Part shown: positions 11,390-20,174 of the stretch, in pieces
Position numbering within the stretch: position 1 is the first letter of the stretch
Layout of the letters: each line of letters begins with the position of its first letter
Source of the DNA: Aedes albopictus
Taxonomy: Eukaryota > Arthropoda > Insecta > Diptera > Culicidae
Assembly (NCBI RefSeq): GCF_035046485.1
Contig: NC_085137.1
Span: forward strand, 340,990,505 to 341,054,504
Direction: 5' to 3'
Length of the DNA stretch: 64,000 bases
Translations under genes and position numbers: made by a program
The notes under the pieces: generated by a model
The model's database searches: none
What the model was told of the DNA's origin: nothing
The model's input: only the letters and a program-made list of their open reading frames with translations

Positions 11390-12110
11390 TCGAAAAATCT
11401 TTCAGTGCTTCTTCTATAAATTTCTTCACGGAGTATTCTTTCAGTAATTTTTGCAAAACATCATATAGAGATTCCTTCATTCGTTCCTCCGAATATTCTT
11501 CCAAGTATTTCACCAGATACTTCTCCAGAAATTCTTCCAAGCATACAGTTAGGAATTTTACACGGTTTCTTTAAGAAGTTTAGAAATATCTTCAGTAACA
11601 ATTCCTAGAAAGTTTTACACATATTCCTTTGGAAATTTCCAGAAACCTTTACAGAAGTCAAAGTTTTTTCCAGATATTGTTTCAGGGATTCCTTTACAAA
11701 TATCTTCATGAACTCCTCTGGAGATTCTTTCAGAACATCCTCAACGAACTTTGATAAAAATTTGGAATTTTTCTAAATATGTGTCAATAAGCCCTTGTGG
11801 GAATTCCACCAAGGGTTTCTGAGAGATTGTTTCCAGAAATTTCTTTAGCAACTTTTTCTAGAATTATTTCAGAAAATTCCTTGGGATTCTTTCACATAAT
11901 CCTGCAGGGATTCATTCAAGAATATCTCCAGGGATTTTTTCAGGAATTTGATAGACAATTTATTCAATAATTTCTTCGAGTTTTAAGAAATTTTTCCATG
12001 GATTCCATCGTAAACTCACTAAGGAATTCCTTCTGAAATATCACTCAAGACTCCTTTAGTATTTTTTTTTTTCATGTCAGTAAGAGTCAATTGGGCACAG
12101 TGGCTTAATT
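11390..12110 (-). repeat. Degenerate tandem array, pyrimidine-rich strand
   Basis: Diverged units of the TTCTTTCAGGAATTCC type. The 103-codon minus-strand ORF at 11229-11540 is a read-through from the foldback element arm into this array and is not a gene. Confidence 0.75.
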
Positions 12111-12174
12111 GCAATAACAGAGGATAAAAACTCCTGAGATGGCTTTGGAGGAATTTGTAGAAGGTTAGGTTAGG

Positions 12175-12222
12175 TATCTTTATTAGAGAGATTTTCAGCC
12201 CGAGGCTGGTTCATCTCTTAAT
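12175..12222 (-). repeat. Short dispersed AGCC...GGCT hairpin motif with T-rich lead
   Basis: The sequence ATCTTTATTAGAGAGATTTT followed by CAGCC-cgag-GGCTGGTTCATCTCT is the reverse complement of a motif at 29188-29255 and resembles 27228-27262. It is probably the conserved 3' end of one retroposon family. Here it sits at the switch point between oppositely oriented degenerate arrays. Confidence 0.45.
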
Positions 12223-13060
12223 TTGTAGAAGAATTTTATGAGAAATTTTTGGAAAATTTTCGGTAAATATCCTGGAGAGGTTTCTGAGAAAATCCCTGAT
12301 GGCATTTTTGAAGGACATACTTGAGGAATTTCTGAATTAAATCTTGAAGAAGCTTCTGCAAGAAATTCTCCGGCAATCCGTGCAGATATTGCAGACAAAG
12401 GTACTACAGGGATTCTTTTAGAAATCTCCAAATGAATTTTTGAAGGATGTTTTCGAACAAACCCTGGAGATACTTCTGGATTCTTGAAAGAATTTCTTGC
12501 AAAATGTTTGAATGGTATTCTGCCGTTATACGCCCGATTGTCCCATGTTATATGGGAATCCCATATAACATGGGACAATTATGCGTATAACGGCAGTATT
12601 AGTCGATGAAATTCTCTAATACAATTTCCCTAGATGTGAAGTATTCTTAAAGGAATAGCCAACAGAAATTAAAAAAAAATCAAGGAATCTCTAAAGCAAT
12701 TCATGAACAACTGGAGAATGCTGTGCAGTAATTTCGAGAAGAATTTATTGAGATATTGCTGAAGAACGTCAAGAAATAAATCCTGAAGTGATCTAAAAGG
12801 TCTCCAGAAAGAATCTTTGAAGGGGGTTTCAAGGGTCACTGGAAAAAAATTCTGAAAGAATCCCTGAAGGAAGGATTCTATGATTATCTAGAGAAGTTAC
12901 GATCTCACCCATGGAGGAGTATCTGAGGAGCTTCTAGGAAGCCCCTTGGAGGATCTTCCCAAAGAATCTATTGAGAATTTTCTGGAGGAATTCCTGAAGA
13001 AACACTTAAAGGAATCCCTGGATGAATTCCTGAAAAGAACCCTAAAAGAAATCCAACAAA
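12223..13060 (+). repeat. Degenerate tandem array, purine-rich strand
   Basis: The same short unit as 11390-12110 but in the opposite orientation (GAATTTTTGAAGGA, AATTCCTGAAGAAA). A perfect foldback MITE at 12520-12596 interrupts it. The minus-strand ORF 12195-12578 is repeat-encoded. Confidence 0.7.
12520..12596. mobile_element. 77-bp near-perfect palindromic MITE, TATT duplication
   Basis: The termini CTGCCGTTATACGC and GCGTATAACGGCAG extend into a continuous hairpin (TGTCCCATGTTATATGGGA against TCCCATATAACATGGGACA) with almost no loop. Both sides carry TATT (12516-12519, 12597-12600). A related half copy lies at 24854-24890, so this is a dispersed family. Confidence 0.8.
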
Positions 13061-13308
13061 AAAAAAAACAGATGTTACGATGACAGCACTGGTCTAAAAT
13101 GAGTTTTAGAAAATATTATCCTTTAAAGACACGTGCGATGTTGTGAGTTTCTATCCTAAAGAATCCTTTTTATAAATTTCCTAGTAAACGTCCTCAAGTA
13201 TTCTCTCTAAAATGTAGAGCTTAATTTTTATGAGGATAGTTTTTATTGTAACCTCTGACTTACATGTGTTTAAGCCTTTGTTACAAAATAGATGCAAATT
13301 GTACTTTA

Positions 13309-13570
13309 GGTCTTCTTCTTCTTTATGACTCTACGCTCCCACTGGAGCTTGGCCTGTCTTTCTTCAACTTAGTGTTCTTTGAGCATTTCCACAGTTATTA
13401 ATTGAAGGGCTTTCTTTGCCTGCCATTGCATGAATTGGTATATTGTGAGGCAAGCACAATGATACACTATGCCCAGGGAGTCGAGAAAATTTTCCCGACT
13501 GGAACAGGAATCGAACCCGCCGTCTCCGGATTGGCGATCCATAGCCTTCACTAGGCTAACCGGAGACCCC
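13309..13570 (-). mobile_element. Feilai-like tRNA-derived SINE
   Basis: On the minus strand the head reads GGTCTCCGGTTAGCCTAGTG (A-box region), followed near 13515 by GCGGGTTCGATTCCTG (B box). It then matches the body of the copy at 43476-43745 and ends at 13309 in a GAAGAAGAAG-type tail. Feilai is a tRNA-related SINE described from Aedes aegypti, and this copy looks full length. The minus-strand ORF 13369-13551 lies inside it and is not a gene. Confidence 0.85.
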
Positions 13571-13941
13571 TTTAGGTGCAGGAAACTAATAATTCTGTAT
13601 TGACGTTTTTCAATGACTGGATGTTCATTGATTGATGTAATGGTGGACAGTGTAGTTTGTTTCTGCCATGCAGCTTCAAAATTAATTAATTTACGTGTGA
13701 AATAGTGCTAGTGCCGCGGGAAATAGTGTTTTACCGTGTGCCAATTGGATAATTACGACGAGGTGACCACCAGGTGACCAATTGTCGGTGGGGTTTGTTC
13801 GCCTTTAATTTGTGTTTTTCTGCCACCCCAGCAGCAGTAATGGCTGGCGGGCGGCAAAGCAAATTTGGCATTTTTTATTGCTTCTCTGTGTTCTGTGTTG
13901 TGTTGTGTGCATGGTTTTGCATTTGTGTATAGGCTCCAGCG

Positions 13942-14126
13942 ATGGTTGAGTGTAGTCTATGTGGTGGTAATGTGCTTCCAAGCGATTTACCCTTGTGCTG
14001 TTCGGGATGTGGATGTGCAAAAGTAGTCCACTACAAATGCACATCTCTGACCAAAGCAGTGGCAAAGGCAATAACGGAGAACGAAAATGTAGCGTTCAAA
14101 TGTGATGATTGTTTATCAAGCCAGTG
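13942..14126 (+). pseudogene. CR1-group ORF1, N-terminal part with PHD-like finger
   Basis: From ATG at 13942 the protein begins MVECSLCGG and carries C-x2-C (CSLC), C-x2-C (CSGC), H-x2-C (HYKC) and C-x2-C (CDDC) pairs, which is the Cys4-His-Cys3 spacing of a PHD finger. PHD-containing ORF1 proteins are known in CR1/L2-type retrotransposons, where ORF1 binds element RNA. The true frame ends where the transposon at 14127 cuts it; the 113-codon ORF that continues to 14283 is read-through into that insert. Joining across the insert gives a continuation at 18770, but a frameshift separates it from the downstream ORF1 part. ORF1 would therefore be broken even without the insertion. Confidence 0.75.
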
Positions 14127-14645
14127 CACAGTGGGAAAAAATGAACCCGAAACACGACTAAATTCATTTTCTCAGCTGGGTAACGGGTTCTGCCAACGGC
14201 TGAGACCATTTTCGCTTGGAAAAAGTGTGCTGAATCGATTGGTGGGGGTCTCATTGGCCGGCGGCCTCACCCTGGCCAGCTAGAGGGCCGGAATCAACCC
14301 GAGTTCCTTACGGAAAGCAAAATCATTGTCATCCAAGAATTCTTTCGCACCCGATATTTTTTCGGAAGCCGCAAATTAGAAGTCAACCGCACTCCGGATA
14401 ATATCAGTTGCATATTATGGTCCAATTGTGGTTCCGGAACAATCCGGGACAACCCGGAACATAAGGGGGGCTAATTTTTAAAAATCTCTCTGGGATATGA
14501 TTTCCCAAATGGAAATCGATCTACTAGTCGAAATAAGTAAGCTGTACAAAAATGAGTGATTTTGGTTGATCTTTAGGGGTGGCGCAAAGGGTTTAAGTGA
14601 TTTTTTTTTCTACAGCAAACCTTTAAAAAACATTTCAAACTAAAC

Positions 14646-15430
14646 CATGTTTTTTTTTTCAAAACAATTTGACGGAATTGTGGTACGCATCTTAAAGGAG
14701 TAACAGATGTAATTTGAGATCGTTTTGTAAAAAAATCTGGTCAGGAATGATTTGCGTGCAGGATCGGCATTAGAATTTATTGACAATTCCTCAATATGTT
14801 CTGATACAAATCATAATGATTTTTTTTATTGATTTAAGAAAATAGTAGCCTTGTGTTAGAAGTTCTTATACATTACACATTTTTAAAAACTTTGCAGTTA
14901 AAGTTCCTGTTGCAATTCATGTATCAGAAAAAAATCTAGGAGCGATTCTGATGGAGTCATGATAGAATATTTAACGAGTATACCAGTCATAATTTAGTAA
15001 TTTTGTTTATAAAAACTGCTTATTGGATTTCTGAATAACTTTTATCTGTTTTTTTTTTCGAGGATTTAAATATTTTTCCTCTAAGGATTTTATGAAAAAA
15101 AAACAATGACAAATGCAACTTTTGAAATTTCCAGCCATTATTTTAAAGGACTCTGAAAATCATATTCCCTTATCAATCTCTTTATGTTTGTTTACGGGCT
15201 TTCATACAAATCTCCCGTTAAATTTTAACCTAATTAAAGAAAATTTGTTTACATATTTAAAAAAAAAGTTCAATTTCTTACATTCATTGCTGCCAGGTAT
15301 TTATATTTTTAAAATATAAACTGATTTACAAATTGGAAATATTACAAAACTTAAATTTAATTAACCCTGTTAAAACCTGGAAAGCTTACAGAATTTCATT
15401 TTGTCTTATGAGTATGAGTAGATACCCTGA
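14646..15430. other. AT-rich interior of the CACAGTG element
   Basis: No coding signal. Short open frames at 15113-15319 and 15333-15560 lack motifs. Confidence 0.45.
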
Positions 15431-17465
15431 AGATGCTTCCCCAATTCTCCTGGGTTGCTTCCATAATCTTTCTGCGATGTTTTCAAACTCCTTATGGATT
15501 TCTACCAGAATCGTTTTGGAATGCTTTTTGTTTCCTCCTGTGGTGCTTTCAGATTTCTAAATGAATGCTTCCAGAATCCTTGGAACCTGGAAGTGGCCCT
15601 TCCAGATTCCTTTTAGGATGCTTCCAGAATTCTTCTGGGATGATTCAAGACTAATTTCAAGAATGTTTCTAGAATTCCAGATAGATTTTGGAAGCATACT
15701 AGATGGATTCTGGAAGCAACCCAGACCGTTTCTGGAAACATCTCATAAGGAATTTGTAGGCATCCTTGAAGCAACTTGAAAGCATCCAAGAAGGTTTCTG
15801 AAAGAATACCTGAAAGATTTTTTAAGCATTGAAAACAAAATTTGAAGAAGGCATTTTAATGGATTTTTGAAGCATCCCTGACGAATTTTAGAAACATCCC
15901 AGAAGGAATCTAAAAGTATCCCAGGAAAAGTTCGGGTGCTTCCCAGAAGAACTCTGGAAGCATCCCAGAATCTAAGAGTATCACAAAAAAATCTGCAAGC
16001 AACAAAATCTGCAAGCAATTCTGAAGGCATCCCAGAATGATTCTGGAATCTTCCCATTAGGAATTTGAAAACATCCCAGAAAGACTCCGAAAGCAATCCA
16101 GAGGAACTCTTGAAGCATTCATGAAAGAGTCAGAAGAATCCTGGAAGCATGATTCTGGAGGTATCCCTGATATTATGTAATAGTAGGATTCTGGCAGCAT
16201 ACCTGAAGGACATTAGAAGCAACCCAGAAAAATTTTGGAAGCAGCCAAGAACAATTCTGACAGCATCTCAGTAGAAATCTGGTGGCATCCCAGGAAGAAT
16301 CTGGAAGAATCCCTGGATTCTTGAAGCAACGTATAAGTATTCTGAAAGCAACCCAGAAGGATTCTGGAAGAATACCTAAAGTATTCTGTAAGCATTCCAG
16401 AAAGCTTCTGGAAGCATCTTAGAACGAATCTGCAAACATCCTATAAGGAATCTAGAAGTATTCCAAAAGAAATCTAGAAGCATCCCAGAAGAATTTGAAA
16501 AGCATCCTAGAAGGAATCTGGAAGAATCGCGGAAAAACTTTTTTTCAAGCAACCTAGAAGATATCTGGAAGCAACTCAGAAAGATTTTGGAATTATCCCA
16601 GAAGGATTCTGGAGTTATCCTAGAAAGAATCTGGAAGCATCCCATAAGAAATCTGAAGTAATTACAGAAAAAATTTGGAAACAAGCCAGACAGAATCTGA
16701 GAGTATCCCTGAAGAACGTTAGAAGCATCCTTGATGGATTATTAAAGCATGCCAGAAAAAATCTGGCAGTATCCTAGAAGAATTTTGGAAGGACTCTGGA
16801 AACATTTTAGAAGAATTTGAGAAGCATCTCGAAAGAAATCTGAAAGCATCCCTGAAAGATTCTGCGAGCAACCTCGAAGAATTAGAAACAAGAAAGAATC
16901 TGGGAGCATCCCAGATTGTTTCAGGAAATATCCCTGAAGGATTATGGATACTTACATGGTAGATTCTAGAACCATATCTGAAGAAATCAGCAAGCATCCC
17001 AGAAGGAATCTGGTAACATCCAACAAAAACTCGGGAAGTGTCTCAAAAGAAATCTTGAAGCATCTCATACAGATTCTGGGAGCAACCTAGAAGAATTCTG
17101 AAAGCAACTCAGAAGAATTCTGGAAGCATCCGAGATGGATCCTGAAAGTGTCATGGAACAATTCTGGAAGTATCCCTGATGGATTCTAGAAGCATCTCAA
17201 GAATCCTTCTTGTAATATTCCTGAAAATCTAGGAAATGTTCCAAAAGGAATCTGGAAGCACCCCAGATGGAATCTGGAAGTATCCCATAAGAACTTGGGA
17301 AGCATCCTGAAGGAAAACTGAAAGCATCCCAGAAGCATTCTGGAAGCAACCCAAAAGGAATATGGAAGCATCTCAGAAGTATTTTGGAAGTAACCCAGAA
17401 GGATTCTTGACCTAACCTAGAGGAATTCTAGAAGCATCCCTGAGGGATTCCGGAAGCATTCCGGA
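15430..17465 (-). repeat. 2-kb degenerate array of a roughly 24-30-bp unit
   Basis: About seventy or more diverged copies of TCTGGAAGCATCCCAGAAGG and variants, inside the CACAGTG element. On the minus strand the unit stays open for long runs and gives conceptual products rich in SFRDxSRFLLGCF-like repeats (15743-16096, 16213-16395, 16376-16684, 16719-16997, 17186-17371). Every such frame is repeat-encoded. The same motif idea recurs in the other arrays of this window, but here the unit is the most regular. Confidence 0.8.
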
Positions 17466-17821
17466 TTGCCGTCTAGTGGCCACCAATATAGTTTTGTTCA
17501 ACCTGAATTGATTGTGAATTCTGTATTATTTATTAAGCTGTAGCATTATTTAGATATACATAGTATAGGTATTCAGAGGAACTCGGAATTATCAGTGGCC
17601 ACATCTTACCTTCTAACTGGCTAGTGTTATCCAGAGAGTAAAAAATTCGAAGATTCAAAATGGAAATTGACATTCTCATTTTTTAATTCGTGCTTCGCCA
17701 CATTCATTGTCAGCTGAATGCCTCTCTATTTTTATTCATACTTTCAATATGGGTATGAATGTAATGTAAATATCTATTGGAGTAAGTCTTCTGTATACCC
17801 GCTTATACGGATGTTCTGGTA

Positions 17822-18426
17822 GGGTGGGGCTCATTTTAAAAAATCTCTCCGGGATATGATTTCCCAACTGGAAAGTGATCTACTAGTCAAAATAAGAAAG
17901 CTGATGATATTTAGGGGTGGCGCAAAGGGTTTAAGTGAAATTTTTGCTAGAGCAAACCTTCAAAAAACGTTTCAAATTTAATTTTCAAACAAAATTTTTC
18001 TAGACTAAACCGGTGATTTTAGAACCCAGTTGGGCCAAATATGCGTTCAAAATTGCGTTAAATTGGTTTCCGAGATGTTTGAAGAAAACATGTAATATTT
18101 TGGTATCTATCCCAAAAAATACCAAAATACGACATTTTTCCAAATATTTCAGAAACCAATAGAGATATAGCAATTTTGAGCACAAATTTGGCCCAATTGG
18201 GTTCTAAAATCACCGATTTAGTCTAGAAAAAATATGTTTGAAAATTTAGTTTGAAATGTTTTTTAAAGGTTTGCTCTAGAAAAAAAAATCACTTAAACCC
18301 TTTGCGCCACCCCTAAAGATCAACCAAAATCACTCATTTTTGTACAGCTTACTTATTTCGACTAGTAGATCGATTTCCATTTGGGAAATCATATCCCAGA
18401 GAGATTTTTAAAAATTAGCTCCACCC
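17822..18426. mobile_element. 605-bp palindromic MITE, TA duplication
   Basis: Ends GGGTGGGGCTCATTTTAAAA and TTTTTAAAAATTAGCTCCACCC form arms of about 290 bp around a centre near 18125. TA flanks both ends (17820-17821, 18427-18428). Half of the same element lies in the left TIR of the host transposon (about 14468-14645), so the MITE inserted before the two TIRs became copies of each other. The minus ORF 18000-18185 is within it and is not a gene. Confidence 0.7.
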
Positions 18427-18769
18427 TAATGTTCCGGGTTGTCCCGGATTGTTCCGGAACCACAATTGGACCATAATATGCAACTGATATTATCCGGAGT
18501 GCGGTTGACTTCTAATTTGCGGCTTCCGAAAAAATATCGGGTGCGAAAGAATTCTTGGATGACAATGATTTTGCTTTCCGTAAGGAACTCGGGTTGATTC
18601 CGGCCCTCTAGCTGGCCACGGTGAGGCCGCCGGCCAATGAGACCCCCACCAATCGATGCAGCACACTTTTTCCAAGCAAAAATGGTCTCAGCCGTTGGCA
18701 GAACGCGTTACCTAGCTGAGAAAATGAATTTAGTCGTGTTTCGGGTTCAATTTTTCCCACTGTGCAGTG

Positions 18770-20028
18770 TTGTGGCGAGCAGAATGTACTGCTTTCTAAC
18801 GTCCAAAAGTTTGAAGAGCTTCATCTCTCATTTCATTTCTTCACTCGCCGATTCGCTTAGTGGCGTTCGAGAGCACATTGCTGCTCAGATAAACGAGACA
18901 ATGAAATGCGGATTTGAACAATTGGGGAGAAATCTAAATTGTACATTGGATAGGGCGATTTCTGGCTTTCGGGATATAGTTAATAAAGAAATGGAAAATA
19001 TGAAATGTTCATTCTCACAATTTAATTCGGTTAATGCTGCAATGAATGTAAGACAAGGTACTTCTAGCACGGCTTCGGAGCCGAACTCGAATCCCAGAGG
19101 TAAAAAGCGTAGAGTTCAGAATGACGGTGCCGATACGCCAGATGATGTTTTCATTGAAAAAGTTAGTTTTGCGGATATTGTTAAGAACAACTCTGGGAAT
19201 CAAACTAACGGTAAAACTAGTAGAAAGAAAAGCGTGAAGTCTAATGACGCTAATGTCACAAAGAAGGTTGAGGTGACTCGTAAGGCTCGTCCAGTCATTG
19301 TGATAAAGCCGCAAGAGTCCAGCCAGAGTAGCGATGATACTCGAAAATTTTTGTACACTAAACTGGATCCAAAAATACACAAGATCAGTAACTTTAGAAA
19401 CGGGAAAGATGGCTCTATTATTGCTGAGTGTGCAACAGGATATAACGTAAATGTTGTTAAAGATGGCATTCAAAGTAAATTGGGTGAAAACTACAAAGCT
19501 GTTGTTCCCTCATCGGTGCCAAGACTTAAAATGATGGGCATGTGCGATCAGTTTTCTTCCGATGAATTCATTCAAATCCTAAAGGACCAGAATGAAGACA
19601 TCGCTATCAATGAAGTGAAAGTCATCCGTATGTTTGAAAATCTACGTTTCAAGTACAACAAGTACAACGCGGTGATTGAAGTTGATAAAAATACGTACAG
19701 TTGCATGTTGACCGCTAGGAAGGTAAATATAAGGTTTGATCGGTGCCTTGTTGTTCCAGACAATAGTATTGTACGATGTTTCGAGTGTGGAGAATTTGGA
19801 CACGTGAGCGCTAATTGCAAGAACGACACTAAGTGCTCTAAGTGCAGTGAAAGTCACAAGACATCTGAATGCACGTCAACTGTATTGAAATGTGTTAATT
19901 GTTGTAAAATGAATAACGAACGTAAACTTAACTTGGACGTTAACCACGCAGCTTTCAATGTTAGTGAATGTGAAGTCTATAAGAGACTTGTTCAAAGAAA
20001 AAAAAGCAGCTTGCATTTCAATGAATAG
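18770..20028 (+). pseudogene. CR1-group ORF1, C-terminal part with CCHC knuckles
   Basis: This continues ORF1 after the insert. Near the C-terminus three Cys-rich motifs are visible. They are CFECGEFGHVSANC (CX2CX4HX4C), CSKCSESHKTSEC, and a third starting CVNCCKM. A basic stretch (GKKRRVQN, RKKSVKS) lies in the middle, as expected for an RNA-binding Gag-like protein. An N-terminal amphipathic segment (ISHFISSLADSLSGVREHI) may mediate multimerisation. The 463-codon open frame listed from 18637 starts inside the transposon; only codons after about 18770 belong to ORF1. A frameshift around 18780-18830 separates this frame from that of the PHD-finger part. Confidence 0.75.
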
Positions 20029-20174
20029 CAACCAAGTTCCGGTAGTAATGTGTCACAATTTGATATTTTATATTTTAACATTGCGGGTTTATCTACAAAC
20101 TACGTTGCACTACGTTAGATTGTAGAAGTTAAACGTCCACTTTTAGTCTTTTATCAGAAACACATATTGTTGAT

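Larger units (their letters stand above)
14127..18764. mobile_element. 4.64-kb element with CACAGTG ends and long TIRs, CAGTG duplication
   Basis: The left end CACAGTGGGAAAAAATGAAC and the right end read inward, CACAGTGGGAAAAATTGAAC, begin an inverted repeat of about 520 bp (14127-14645 against 18245-18764). Direct repeats CAGTG flank it (14122-14126 and 18765-18769), so the target duplication is 5 bp. It splits the CR1-group ORF1 exactly at this point. Ends starting CACAGTG with a 5-bp duplication fit the Transib/RAG-related group; CACAGTG is also the consensus RAG heptamer. No transposase is visible. The interior is a degenerate repeat array, AT-rich DNA and a palindromic MITE. Confidence 0.65.

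Noticed and set aside
13309..13570. tRNA gene
   Set aside because: A and B boxes are present, but the sequence continues into a SINE body with a GAA tail and matches another copy at 43476.
15743..17371. Series of minus-strand frames with repeated SFRDxSRFLLGCF-type products
   Set aside because: Encoded by the tandem array; no ATG context, no conservation signal and frames break at each irregular unit.
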